Both the position numbers and the translations under genes were made by a program. Positions 24,341 to 33,016 of a DNA stretch of 64,000 bases are shown here, one piece after another; positions within the stretch are counted from its first letter, which is position 1; the number at the start of each line of letters is the position of its first letter. Source of the DNA: Clostridia bacterium (GTDB lineage: Bacteria; Bacillota; Clostridia; Oscillospirales; CAG-272); assembly GCA_017462485.1 (NCBI GenBank), contig JAFTRA010000026.1, positions 36,221 to 100,220 of the forward strand. The letters run 5' to 3'. The notes beneath the pieces are model-generated. The model had not been told where the DNA came from, searched no databases, and saw nothing but the letters and a program-made list of their open reading frames with translations.

Positions 24341-25315
24341 ATGGTCTCAAAAAAGAGAAAAAGACTAGTAATCACATTGACATCTGTATTTGCGGCGCTT
24401 TTCATACTTTTCGGATATTACGCTCTTGCGGTTACCAATTTTAAATCCTACGGTACTTCGGCTTTGGTCAATGAGGAAGAAAAAACGATTTCTTTTGAGA
24501 CGGATAGCATGAAGATATTGCAGCTCTCCGACGTTCAAACATCAAATCTTGTCGAGTCAGCTATAGCGTACCCAACAGTCGAAAGAGTTATAAAGAAAAC
24601 GGAGCCGGATCTTATAGTGCTGACCGGTGATAACATTTCGAACAACAGCTCAAAAGCCGTGCTCAATACCTTTATAAGCTTTATGGATAGTTTTGAGATT
24701 CCTTGGGCTCTTGTTTTCGGTAACCACGATATACGTTCTGCCGTTTCTCCCGAAGAGCAGTGTAAAGCATACGAAAGCAGTAAGTTTTGTCTCTTTAAAG
24801 AGGGAAACATAGAAGAGCGATACGGTAACTACTATTATAAAATAAACCACGGCGGAGATACCGTCTTCTCATTAATTTTTATGGATAGCGCAGACAATAG
24901 CTTCACCGCCACTCAAGTGGATTGGTACGAAGATACCGTTGCCAAAATCGGTGGTAAAAACGGAGGCACCGTGCCGAGCTTCGTATTTTTCCACATCCCG
25001 ATAGCAGAGACCTATGACGCTCACAAGGCTTACGAATCCGACTCATCGATAGGGTCAGGCAGACAGGTAGACGAGATAAGAACGCAGAGCAGAGATACCT
25101 CATTTTTTGACACGTTGCTTGCCTTGGGCAGCACGAAAGCCCTCTTTTTCGGTCATGATCACAGAAACAACACCTTCATAAATTATATGGGCGTTGAGTT
25201 CTGCTACGGAACTAAAACCGGACGAACGGTCTATTACGAGCGCGACTCTCTCGGCGGCAATCTCATAACGCTCTATAAAAATGCAACCTTTACGGTAGAA
25301 AGAGTCAACGTGTGA
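24341..25315 (+). CDS. Membrane-anchored metallophosphoesterase
   Basis: A 324-residue calcineurin-like phosphoesterase with one N-terminal membrane anchor (residues 9-31) and an outward-facing domain. Metal-site motifs: LSDVQ (D64, with Q66 where many members have His), GDN (96-98), GNHD (127-130), FFHIP and FGHDH near the C-terminus. The Asp-Val-Gln variant is usual in this Firmicutes subfamily. The start has CAGGAG upstream. Substrate unknown; surface phosphodiesters or nucleotides are plausible. It is monocistronic, between two tRNA genes. Confidence 0.9.
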   Translation: MVSKKRKRLVITLTSVFAALFILFGYYALAVTNFKSYGTSALVNEEEKTISFETDSMKILQLSDVQTSNLVESAIAYPTVERVIKKTEPDLIVLTGDNISNNSSKAVLNTFISFMDSFEIPWALVFGNHDIRSAVSPEEQCKAYESSKFCLFKEGNIEERYGNYYYKINHGGDTVFSLIFMDSADNSFTATQVDWYEDTVAKIGGKNGGTVPSFVFFHIPIAETYDAHKAYESDSSIGSGRQVDEIRTQSRDTSFFDTLLALGSTKALFFGHDHRNNTFINYMGVEFCYGTKTGRTVYYERDSLGGNLITLYKNATFTVERVNV

Positions 25316-25405
25316 TTGAGACAATTTTTAGTTTATGTCAACCAGTTGCTTATTTTCCGCAAAGGACACCGAAATAAAAATATGACCCTAATTTACCGCA
25401 ACGTC

Positions 25406-25434
25406 TTGACAAATCTATGCCAATCGTGTATAAT
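25406..25434 (+). promoter_or_regulatory. Promoter of tRNA-Val
   Basis: TTGACA (25406-25411) and TATAAT (25429-25434), exactly 17 bp apart, 16 bp before the tRNA. Confidence 0.9.
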
Positions 25435-25450
25435 GCTACACGTAGCATTC

Positions 25451-25527
25451 GGAGGCATAGCTCAGTTGGTTAGAGTACTTGCTTGACATGCAAGGGGTCA
25501 GTGGTTCGAGTCCACTTGTCTCCACCA
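25451..25527 (+). tRNA. tRNA-Val (GAC)
   Basis: A complete cloverleaf with encoded CCA: acceptor GGAGGCA/TGTCTCC, D-arm TAGCTCAGTTGGTTAGAG, anticodon loop TTGACAT, T-arm GTGGTTCGAGTCCAC. Anticodon GAC. A GGCACC/GGTGCC terminator follows at once (25535-25562). Two more copies of its 3' end lie downstream. Confidence 0.92.
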
Positions 25528-25538
25528 AAACAAAAAGG

Positions 25539-25668
25539 CACCACTATGGGTGCCTTTTTGTTTTGTGGGGACAGTCTCGAACCACCTCGCGCTACTATCT
25601 TTGTTCGCACCAAAGCTTCACAACCTTGCTATGTTCACACTCGGCTCGTGCGCGAATGTGGTGCGCAT
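25539..25668 (+). repeat. 130-bp direct repeat, copy 1
   Basis: It begins in the tRNA-Val terminator and matches 25759-25888 with about four differences in 130 bp. Frames inside it look coding in several registers but carry no ribosome sites. Confidence 0.85.
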
Positions 25669-25724
25669 TCCGTCTTTGACGGAATATTGCGTCATTCGTC
25701 GTGTCCGACCGACGAATAGCAAAA

Positions 25725-25743
25725 TCCAGTTGTCGACAGATTC
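25725..25743 (+). repeat. Degenerate tRNA-Val 3' end
   Basis: AAAATCCAGTTGTCGACA aligns with the last bases of tRNA-Val (TCCACTTGTCTCCA) at 11 of 14 positions, just before repeat copy 2. Confidence 0.5.
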
Positions 25744-25758
25744 TATCATTGTTTTAGA

Positions 25759-25888
25759 CACCGCTATGGGTGCCTTTTTGTTTTGTGGGGACACTCTCGA
25801 AGCACCTCGCGCTACTATCTTTGTTCGCACCAAAGCTTCACAACCTTGCTATGTTCACACTCGGCTCGTGCGCGAATGTGGTGGGCAT
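25759..25888 (+). repeat. 130-bp direct repeat, copy 2
   Basis: Offset 220 bp from copy 1. It retains the T-run part of the tRNA terminator and ends just before GGGCATACC. Confidence 0.85.
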
Positions 25889-25957
25889 ACCAAGCAAAGC
25901 CGACGAAAGCTTGTTTTCACGAGGCGTGCGAAGGCATATTAACGCTTTCCATCAAAA

Positions 25958-25976
25958 TCCACTTGTCTCCACCAAA
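25958..25976 (+). repeat. Intact 19-bp copy of the tRNA-Val 3' end
   Basis: TCCACTTGTCTCCACCAAA is identical to 25511-25529. It is followed by a new terminator (AAGTCTGCA..TGCAGACTTTTT, 25980-26018). This is the footprint expected of an attachment-site duplication at a tRNA 3' end. Confidence 0.8.
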
Positions 25977-26084
25977 GAAAAAGTCTGCAGCCAAATTTAC
26001 GGTTTTGCAGACTTTTTGCTTTTATTTTATAACTATTATTTACATTTTGTAGATTAATAATCAAAGAAGAGCTTAAAAACGCTT

Positions 26085-27443
26085 TTATTTTTTGCTCTTT
26101 TGCTCGATATAATTCTTATACCAATATGCCGAGTCCTTGGGGATTCTCCGCATAGTTTCGTAATCCGTATAAACGATACCGAAGCGAGGACCGTATCCTT
26201 CCGCCCACTCAAAATTATCCATAAAGGACCAAAGGAAATATCCTCTTATATCTACGCCGTCGTCTGCCGCGCGTTCAAACTCGTCAAGATAGGTTGAAAG
26301 GAATTTAATTCTATCCTCATCGTGCACCTTTCCGTCTGCGCCAAGAACGTCATTCGTTGCGGCGCCGTTCTCGGAAATATAGAACGGCAGACGATAGCGT
26401 TCGGTAAAGAACCGAGGTCCCCAATATAAGCATCTGGGAGTCACGGACCAACCGAGAGCAGTGACGGGAGCATCACTCGGGCGCTTAACGGCAACGGGCT
26501 CTCCGTTCTCGCCGGATTTTATTTCCTTGCCGTTATATATATTCTGCGCATAAAAATCAAGAGGTTGATTCATAAGGCGAAGGTCTTCCTCGGTGATTTC
26601 GGGAAGGTAATCCTTATAGAGCTCAAGACCGTCCTCGGGATATTTGCCGAGAATAACGGGGTCGCTCCACCACGAAGCGCTCCACATAACCTGCTCGGAA
26701 AGCTTGGGAGAATCGAATAGCGCTCTTCTCGCCGCCTCGATATCCTCGGGGGAATCGGTTGCTGGATAGTGCGCGCTGCACGTCGGAGCGTATCCTATTT
26801 TAATCGGGCGCTTTGCCGCCTCACGCATTGCGATTACTGCCGCCCCGTGTGCTTTCATAACGTTGTGCGCCATCTGAAATATGTCTTTATACGGAAGCTT
26901 TATGCCGGGAGCGTGAATTCCTCGGAGATAACCGTGACCAATGAAGCACTGCGGCTCGTTAAAGGTTATAAAATAGGTCACTCTGTCCGAATAAAGCTCA
27001 ACTACCTTTGCGGCATAGCTCTTGAACCAATCCACAGACTCGTCGTTAAGCCAACCGCCCTTTTTGTAAAGCGCGTAGGGATAATCCCAATGGAAAAGCG
27101 TTATATAAGGCTCGATGCCGTTAGAAATAAGCTCGTCGATAAGCTCGGAATAGAAGCGCACACCGTCCTCGCTGACTTCTCCTACTCCGTTTGGGAAAAT
27201 TCTGCTCCAGCTTATCGAGAAGCGATAAGAATTGACTCCGAGAGAACGCAAAAGCTTAACGTCTTCTCTGAAAAGGTGATAGTGATCGCAGGCAACGTCA
27301 GAGGTCTTTCTATCCTTAATTCTCGTTGGCTCGTGTGAAAACACGTCCCATATGTTAAGCCCTTTTCCGCCCTCGAGATACGCACCCTCTATTTGCTGCG
27401 ACGAGGTTGCGACACCCCACGCAAAATCTTTTTTGAAGCCCAT
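26085..27443 (-). CDS. Family 1 beta-glucosidase / 6-phospho-beta-glucosidase-like
   Basis: A 452-residue GH1 enzyme. The acid/base Glu163 is in TFNEP and the nucleophile Glu358 in YISENG; the QIEGAYLEGGKG start and the SWSRIFPNG motif are canonical. The C-terminal WSFMDNFEWAEGY loop, with Glu in the sugar-binding site, fits a beta-glucosidase rather than a 6-phospho enzyme. There is no signal peptide, so it acts on imported glycosides. GGAGGG precedes the ATG. It follows the MFS gene by 49 nt and is likely co-transcribed, linking import with hydrolysis. Confidence 0.95.
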   Translation of the reverse strand: MGFKKDFAWGVATSSQQIEGAYLEGGKGLNIWDVFSHEPTRIKDRKTSDVACDHYHLFREDVKLLRSLGVNSYRFSISWSRIFPNGVGEVSEDGVRFYSELIDELISNGIEPYITLFHWDYPYALYKKGGWLNDESVDWFKSYAAKVVELYSDRVTYFITFNEPQCFIGHGYLRGIHAPGIKLPYKDIFQMAHNVMKAHGAAVIAMREAAKRPIKIGYAPTCSAHYPATDSPEDIEAARRALFDSPKLSEQVMWSASWWSDPVILGKYPEDGLELYKDYLPEITEEDLRLMNQPLDFYAQNIYNGKEIKSGENGEPVAVKRPSDAPVTALGWSVTPRCLYWGPRFFTERYRLPFYISENGAATNDVLGADGKVHDEDRIKFLSTYLDEFERAADDGVDIRGYFLWSFMDNFEWAEGYGPRFGIVYTDYETMRRIPKDSAYWYKNYIEQKSKK

Positions 27444-27492
27444 AAACAGCCCTCCTAAAACAGACGTTAATTATTGTTGAGATATTCTTTAT

Positions 27493-28698
27493 TCATTCCG
27501 CTTTATCAGACAAAGCCTTCTTTTTCCAAGGAATCATAACGACAAGTCCCAATGCGACTATTCCCGTCCAGACGAGAATGAGATTTCCCCATCCGATGCC
27601 GTTTACGGCATTTGCGAAGACAACGTTTGCAACGGCTGCCGCCATATAGCTTACAAAATCAAGGAAGCCGGTGGCAGTTGAAACCATACCCGTATCTCTG
27701 AGGCTCGGGCAATAAACGCTCCAAAGGATTGCCGCCGCGCCGTTTGATGCCATAATTGCAAGCACGATAAAGATTATATTGAGAACAGGTGAGTAAACAA
27801 AGTAAGTCAAGGCAAAGAAGAGCACCGAGAGTGCGAACATAACCATCATTGTAAAATCGCGGCGACGTCCGAAAAGCTCGTAAACAACTATAGCTATGAT
27901 GCTCATAAGAGATATAATGAAGGTTGCCACCGTATATATACCTGCCGACTCCTCAGAGGAGAATCCAAGGTACTGCGCTATGTAGGTCGGTAGCCAGAAT
28001 ATAACCGACGTACGTATTATACCCGTTATAATGGAGATTGCGGAGAATCTTACGATACCGTGCTCAAAGAGGCTCTTAATGCTTCCGCTTTCCTTCTCGT
28101 GCTTATACTGACCGTATTTTACAATTCCCTTACGCTCGAAGAGAGTGAAGAATACGAATGCTACGGTTCCCATTATTACGAGCACCGCACTCGAGACGGT
28201 AAATACCGCCTGCCACGCAAGGAAGGTTGCGAGAAGACCTGCGGCGGGAGTTGCGAAGAATGACGCAAACGTGTAACCAAAGCTGCAACGTACAGCGTGA
28301 ATCGGCTCTGTATTTTCGGAAACGATTTTCGTCATAGGGGCATATATCATAGCGAGCGAGAAGCCCGTTACGGCATAAACCGCCGTTGCCGCAGTCGGAG
28401 ATACTGTGAGATACGGGAAAACAAAATTGGTTATACCCGCAAGCACAAGTCCTCCCGAAATCATATATTTTGCCTTAATTCTGTCACCCACCATGCCGTT
28501 TATAAGCTGGCCTATGGCGTAAGCTCCGAAATAGAACGAGGACATTGCGCCTATCTCAACCTCGTTAAAGGCCCCCGATTCGATTATCTTGGGAGTAACA
28601 GCTCCGAGAATGTTTCTTGCGATATATACCGCAAAATAGGATATTGAGCAAAGAGCGCCGAGCATAAAGGCGTTTCTTGCGTTTTTACTGAGCTTCAT
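27493..28698 (-). CDS. MFS transporter, organophosphate antiporter-like
   Basis: A 401-residue transporter with twelve predicted helices. It begins SKNARNAFMLGALCSISYFAVYIARN, and the NGMVGDRIKAKYMI loop between helices 2 and 3 is the MFS signature in the form used by GlpT/UhpT relatives. It is upstream of the GH1 gene and downstream of a strong promoter, so its likely job is uptake of a glycoside or sugar derivative for the locus. Antiport of phosphate esters is the family norm, but substrate residues cannot be judged here. Confidence 0.88.
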   Translation of the reverse strand: MKLSKNARNAFMLGALCSISYFAVYIARNILGAVTPKIIESGAFNEVEIGAMSSFYFGAYAIGQLINGMVGDRIKAKYMISGGLVLAGITNFVFPYLTVSPTAATAVYAVTGFSLAMIYAPMTKIVSENTEPIHAVRCSFGYTFASFFATPAAGLLATFLAWQAVFTVSSAVLVIMGTVAFVFFTLFERKGIVKYGQYKHEKESGSIKSLFEHGIVRFSAISIITGIIRTSVIFWLPTYIAQYLGFSSEESAGIYTVATFIISLMSIIAIVVYELFGRRRDFTMMVMFALSVLFFALTYFVYSPVLNIIFIVLAIMASNGAAAILWSVYCPSLRDTGMVSTATGFLDFVSYMAAAVANVVFANAVNGIGWGNLILVWTGIVALGLVVMIPWKKKALSDKAE

Positions 28699-28819
28699 AT
28701 CATTGACCTTCTTTTATTTGGTAGTTGCAACTTCGCAAGAGTGATAAGTGCCGAAAGCGCTGAAAATTCGAGTCTAGGGCTAGTTCGTATTACTCCCTCT
28801 TGCCTAATCAAACAGGACA

Positions 28820-28848
28820 ATTATAGCACACAGAGGACTCAAAAGCAA
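28820..28848 (-). promoter_or_regulatory. Promoter of the MFS-GH1 pair
   Basis: On the minus strand TTGCTT (28848-28843) and TATAAT (28825-28820) are 17 bp apart. Confidence 0.7.
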
Positions 28849-28927
28849 CACCCGAGGAGCTTTCTTTTGACAAATTTATTTTTACAAAATCCGCCTCGAA
28901 GTACGCCTTACGGTGCGTGCCGCCGCT

Positions 28928-29833
28928 TTACTTTTCTCCGATTATCGCCTTACCGATTTCTGCGAGATGGCGAAGGGCCTCGGGAACGAGATTATCGGGA
29001 TAATGCTTGAAATAATTTCCGCCTACCTCAAAATTAAAGTTACCGTCGTAGCCGATTTCACGAATGGCGTCTCCGATATCCTTCCAATCCATACTACCGT
29101 ATGTAAAGGGCTTGGTATGAGCATCCAGATTATTCGTTGTTTCGTGAGCGTGAATTACCTTTACCGCGCTGCCAAGCTTACGCAAAGCGCCGCCTACGGT
29201 GTCACCCGTGTCTTGAGCAGTCAAGGCAAAATGACCGAGGTCGGGGCAGGAGCAGAAATGCTCACTTCCAAGCTCTTCTATAAACTGAAGTATTTCTTCG
29301 GGGCGCGAGCAGACGGTGGGGCGGATATTCTTCTCCGCATCGTAAACCCACATAGGCTCAATCGCAATTTTAACGTCATATTTTTCAAGGTCTGGTAAAA
29401 GCTTGCGATAGAATTCGAGATTAACCTTGTGGCACTCATCGTATTTCTCGTCATATATTCTGCCGGGGGTAGCTATCGGATGAATTACGGTATATTTACA
29501 ACCGAGAAGATTAGTAGCCCATATATTTTCCCTTGTTAACTTCTCGTAAAGCTCGGGGTTTTTGAGGAATCCGGGGTTTCCGAAAATAGCGTGAGTCTGA
29601 CCTATTTCGATTCCGTTTCTGTCGGCAATCTCTTTGATGCCAAGATAATAAGCGCGCTTCTCCTCGTCACTCATACCGTAGCAGCGGAATTTCTTAACCT
29701 CTTCATCGGTTCCTCTCCAATATCCCATAAGACCGAAGTCAACGGCGTCAAATCCCGCCGCTTTCATCATTTTAAAGGTATTTTCAAGTCCAAAGCGAGC
29801 CTCCAGCTCTCCGTTGCAAATACTGATTTTCAT
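28928..29833 (-). CDS. Sugar phosphate isomerase/epimerase (xylose isomerase-like TIM barrel)
   Basis: A 301-residue TIM-barrel protein of the AP-endonuclease-2 superfamily. Metal-binding positions are visible in GQTHAIFG, AIEPMWV, CPDLGHFAL, VIHAHETT and FNFEVGG. Members epimerise or isomerise sugars, inositols and keto-sugars, and are standard partners of Gfo/Idh/MocA dehydrogenases in oxidative glycoside pathways. It has its own promoter, lies between the AraC regulator and the transporter, and belongs to the glycoside locus. GGAGGAAG precedes the ATG. Confidence 0.88.
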   Translation of the reverse strand: MKISICNGELEARFGLENTFKMMKAAGFDAVDFGLMGYWRGTDEEVKKFRCYGMSDEEKRAYYLGIKEIADRNGIEIGQTHAIFGNPGFLKNPELYEKLTRENIWATNLLGCKYTVIHPIATPGRIYDEKYDECHKVNLEFYRKLLPDLEKYDVKIAIEPMWVYDAEKNIRPTVCSRPEEILQFIEELGSEHFCSCPDLGHFALTAQDTGDTVGGALRKLGSAVKVIHAHETTNNLDAHTKPFTYGSMDWKDIGDAIREIGYDGNFNFEVGGNYFKHYPDNLVPEALRHLAEIGKAIIGEK

Positions 29834-29866
29834 AACTTCTTCCTCCGTAGGATTTTATCTTTTTTC

Positions 29867-29895
29867 ATTCTAGCACAACGCTTACCGCAAGTCAA
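29867..29895 (-). promoter_or_regulatory. Promoter of the isomerase gene
   Basis: On the minus strand TTGACT (29895-29890) and TAGAAT (29872-29867) are 17 bp apart. Confidence 0.72.
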
Positions 29896-29934
29896 TAGCT
29901 GCGGTTAATTTATCCATAAATTAAAAGCGTTGGC

Positions 29935-30729
29935 TCATACTCTTCGACTTCTCGGTGAAACGCCCATCACCTTTTTATACATTTTATAAAAATTCGCGTA
30001 GTTATCGTAGCCTACCGCTTCAGCGGCTCTGCCTGCCGAGCATCCCTCCTCGATAAGCCTTGCGGCATAGGAGAGCTTTTTTTGAAGAACGTACTGCTTG
30101 ACCGAAATCTTCATCTCGCCAGCAAACAGGTGGCTCACCGTTGACTTCGACAAAAATACGCTATCCGCAATCCCCTCAAGAGATATTTTTTCGGTTATGT
30201 GCAAGTCTATATACTCTGTTATAGCCTTGACTGTTGGGTGAGATTTTTCCTTTTTTCCCGAGGTGTCCTTGTAGGTGTGGATATAAATTATCTCTGTGAG
30301 CAGGCTCTTCGCAAGCGGCAGGAACTTTTCCCTCTCCGCTTCTGCAAAAATGCTTTTAAGACTTTGGAGAGGCGCATCGAGAGAGCCGTGCTTCGAGACC
30401 GACTGCCTACCCGTTTTTTCGGTAAAATCACTCATTATCTCGCTCGGAATAAGTGAAGAATCAAAGAGAAGCGTCGCTCTCTTATAAGTCAGCTCGTCCT
30501 CGGCAAAAACGCTGTGATAAACCAGGGGCGGTATAATTACTATTTCGCCCTGTCGAAGTGTATATTTGCCCTTATCAACGACTATCGTGACCTTGCCCTC
30601 AAAAACAGCTATCATCTCATAGCGCGCGTGACAATGATTCTCAAAAATCTCCTCGCCGGGAGTGAACTGCTCTCTGTATGAAATTCGTATATTTTCACCC
30701 TCAAGCGTCAGGTGTTTTCTGCTTTCCAT
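29935..30729 (-). CDS. AraC-family regulator with cupin domain, central to the glycoside locus
   Basis: A 264-residue regulator. The N-terminal cupin (ENHCHARYEMIAVFEGKVTI, GEIVIIPPLVYHSVF) retains the His pattern of sugar-sensing cupins. The C-terminal AraC double HTH is SLEGIADSVFLSKSTVSHLF and AVGYDNYANFYKMYKKVMG. It sits between two oppositely oriented gene sets, the isomerase-MFS-GH1 side and the five-gene oxidoreductase operon, whose promoter starts 112 bp from its start codon. That placement makes it the likely activator of both. Confidence 0.92.
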   Translation of the reverse strand: MESRKHLTLEGENIRISYREQFTPGEEIFENHCHARYEMIAVFEGKVTIVVDKGKYTLRQGEIVIIPPLVYHSVFAEDELTYKRATLLFDSSLIPSEIMSDFTEKTGRQSVSKHGSLDAPLQSLKSIFAEAEREKFLPLAKSLLTEIIYIHTYKDTSGKKEKSHPTVKAITEYIDLHITEKISLEGIADSVFLSKSTVSHLFAGEMKISVKQYVLQKKLSYAARLIEEGCSAGRAAEAVGYDNYANFYKMYKKVMGVSPRSRRV

Positions 30730-30840
30730 TTTTTACCTTTCACCGTTTGTTTTTCTCACGGACAAGCCGAGCTTGCCGTCACTTTGTCTGCATTTTAACA
30801 CAAATTTGCACGAAAAGCAATATTTTAGGTAAAAAAGATA

Positions 30841-30869
30841 TTGTAATTTGCTTAATCGTGTGATATCAT
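30841..30869 (+). promoter_or_regulatory. Promoter of the oxidoreductase operon
   Basis: TTGTAA (30841-30846) and TATCAT (30864-30869), 17 bp apart. The poor -35 suits activation by the divergent AraC protein. Confidence 0.65.
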
Positions 30870-30919
30870 AAGCTTGTAGATATATTCCAAATATATAAAT
30901 AAATATACGAGGTGAAAAG

Positions 30920-32131
30920 ATGAGCGTATTAAATCAACCTTTAACCTTTGAGGGCAGAACGATACCCAACCGTATCGTTTTTCAGCCTATGGAGGGCTGC
31001 GACTGCAACAGTGACGGAACTCCGAGCGACCTTACCGTAGCAAAATATGAAAATGCCGCAAGGTCGGGCGCGGGACTTATCTGGATGGAGGCAAACGCAG
31101 TTTGCCCCGAGGGAAGAACCAATCCGGGTCAGATGATGCTAACGAAGGAAAATCTTCCGATTTTTAAGGACTTCGTCGCAAGTCTTCGTAAGATAGCTTC
31201 CGAGGAGTGCGGTATAAATCCGATAATTATTTTGCAACTTACCCATTCGGGCAGGCAGAGCATTGTTCCGATGATTGCTTACCGCCACCCTATATATGAG
31301 GAGAAACGCCCCGTTACCGATGATAACATAGTTACCGACGAATATCTCGATACTCTCCCCGAGAAATACGTTAATTCGGCTCTTCTCGCCTATGAAGCGG
31401 GCTTTGACGGAGTTGACGTTAAGAGCTGCCACGGATATCTCTTCCAGGAGCTTCTTTCTGCATTCGACCGCCCCGGCAGATACGGCGGAAGCTTTGAAAA
31501 CAGAACACGTCTTTACCTTGACAGCGTAAGAGCCGTTGTTGCGGCAGCGCCCGAGGGACTGCTCGTCGTTTCAAGACTCGGCGCCGCTGATATGGTACCG
31601 AAGCCCTACGGATTCGGAACCGACGAGAAAAACAATCTTGACCTTACCGAGACCGACATGCTTGTTGCAGAGCTTATGGCTGCCGGAATCAAAATGATAA
31701 ATATCACGATAGGCAACCCCTATTACAATCCGCATATTAACCGTCCGTTCCGTCAGGGAGCTTACGTTGCGCCCGAGACACCCGAGACGGGACTTGCAAG
31801 ATTTATCACGGTGCAGAAGCATCTTAAAGACAAGTTCCCCGGCTTGACTCTCGTTGGCTCGGGACTTTCCTACTACCGCGCCGACCTTATGGAGCGCGCC
31901 GAGGAAATGATAAATCTCGGAGCAGCAGACCTCGTCGGATTCGGAAGAGGCTCTATCGCATATCCTATGTTTTACAGAGACTGGCTCGCAGGCAAGTTTG
32001 ACGTAAGAAAATGCTGCGTTGCCTGCTCTAAATGCACGGCTCTTATGCGCGCGAAGTGCGTATCGGGCTGCGCCGTATTCAACGATTACTATAAAAAATT
32101 ATATAAGGAGAAGGTAGCATGTCAAAAATAG
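30920..32131 (+). CDS. Old Yellow Enzyme-like NADH:flavin oxidoreductase with C-terminal Cys cluster
   Basis: A 403-residue protein with the FMN-binding OYE barrel: RIVFQPMEGCDCN at the start, LTHSGRQSI, the substrate-binding GFDGVDVKSCHGYL block and LVGFGRGSIAYP near the end. The C-terminus adds a cysteine-rich segment (KCCVACSKCTALMRAKC) that could hold a 4Fe-4S cluster. Relatives of the 2,4-dienoyl-CoA reductase and daidzein reductase type carry a further FAD/NAD domain; this one stops short and must receive electrons from another protein. It is first in a five-gene operon. GAGGTGA precedes the ATG. Confidence 0.9.
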   Translation: MSVLNQPLTFEGRTIPNRIVFQPMEGCDCNSDGTPSDLTVAKYENAARSGAGLIWMEANAVCPEGRTNPGQMMLTKENLPIFKDFVASLRKIASEECGINPIIILQLTHSGRQSIVPMIAYRHPIYEEKRPVTDDNIVTDEYLDTLPEKYVNSALLAYEAGFDGVDVKSCHGYLFQELLSAFDRPGRYGGSFENRTRLYLDSVRAVVAAAPEGLLVVSRLGAADMVPKPYGFGTDEKNNLDLTETDMLVAELMAAGIKMINITIGNPYYNPHINRPFRQGAYVAPETPETGLARFITVQKHLKDKFPGLTLVGSGLSYYRADLMERAEEMINLGAADLVGFGRGSIAYPMFYRDWLAGKFDVRKCCVACSKCTALMRAKCVSGCAVFNDYYKKLYKEKVACQK

Positions 32132-32853
32132 CTATTGTTACAGGCTCGTATCAGGGCATTGGAAAAGGAATTGCAGACGGACTTAAAGGAGCGGGATATA
32201 CCGTTATTTATTCCGACGTTCACCCCGAAATGCAAAATGAAGTTTACTTCAAGTGCGATATTTCAAAGGCAGAGGACCGTCAGGCACTTTGCGATTTTGC
32301 GCTTGAAAAATACGGAAGAATAGACCTTCTCGTTAATAACGCAGGTGTTGCCTGCAAGGTAAGACTCGACGTTCTTGAGACGACAGAGGAGAGCTTTGAC
32401 AGAGTGGTTGGCATTAACACAAAGGGCACCTTCTTTATGTGCCAGACCTTTGCTAACGCTATGATAGAGTGCCAGAAGAAGAATCTTCCCGATTACTCTC
32501 CGAGAATCGTTAACATAGCATCAAACTCGAGCTATACCTCCAGCACGAGCCGCGGAGAATACTGCATATCCAAGGCAGGCGTTTCTATGACTACGCTTCT
32601 CTTTGCGGATAAGCTCGCAGAGTTTGGAATTCCCGTATTCGAGGTTCGCCCGGGAATCATAAAGACTCCTATGACCGACGTTGTTTCCGCAAAGTACGAC
32701 AAGCTTATTGCGGAGGGTATCACTCCTATCAAGCGTTGGGGTACTCCTGAGGACGTTGCGAACTGCGTTATCGCCGCAGCAAGCGGACTTCTCGACTTTG
32801 GAACGGGTACCGTTCTTAACGCAGACGGCGGCTTCCATATTCGTCGTTTGTAA
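32119..32853 (+). CDS. Short-chain dehydrogenase/reductase
   Basis: A 244-residue classical SDR. Nucleotide-binding TGSYQGIGKGIA, then NNAGVA, and the catalytic Ser plus YxxxK (Tyr and Lys in EYCISKAG). The residue pattern ends with the GTVLNADGGFHIRR tail that shapes the substrate loop. It overlaps the OYE-like gene by 13 nt in another frame, so translation is coupled and the two probably act on successive intermediates: reduction of a double bond and of a ketone, or the reverse oxidation. Confidence 0.93.
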   Translation: MSKIAIVTGSYQGIGKGIADGLKGAGYTVIYSDVHPEMQNEVYFKCDISKAEDRQALCDFALEKYGRIDLLVNNAGVACKVRLDVLETTEESFDRVVGINTKGTFFMCQTFANAMIECQKKNLPDYSPRIVNIASNSSYTSSTSRGEYCISKAGVSMTTLLFADKLAEFGIPVFEVRPGIIKTPMTDVVSAKYDKLIAEGITPIKRWGTPEDVANCVIAAASGLLDFGTGTVLNADGGFHIRRL

Positions 32854-32871
32854 TCGGCGTTTCCGAATTTC

Positions 32872-32975
32872 AAACATATCGCTATCCTGCGGCGCAGGAT
32901 AATATCGCGTTTGCGAAGCAAGCATATCACATCTGCTACTCTAAGCAAATATATCGCTGCGAGCTTTACTCGCAC
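32872..32975. repeat. Hairpin array with ATATCGC linkers inside the operon
   Basis: A perfect 19-nt palindrome TATCCTGCGGCGCAGGATA, then TTGCGAAGCAA and TGCGAG..CTCGCA, are separated by ATATCGC, AATATCGC and ATATATCGC. It fills the 163-nt gap between the SDR and flavoprotein genes, where it may act as an mRNA stability or segmentation element. Confidence 0.65.
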
Positions 32976-33016
32976 CTCTTTACGTTCGTTCCGCAAACGT
33001 TACGAAAGGAAAAAAC

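Noticed and set aside
25479-26057. Small proteins encoded by the 130-bp repeats after tRNA-Val
   Set aside because: Frames start inside the tRNA or in terminators, have no ribosome sites, and are open in several registers at once.
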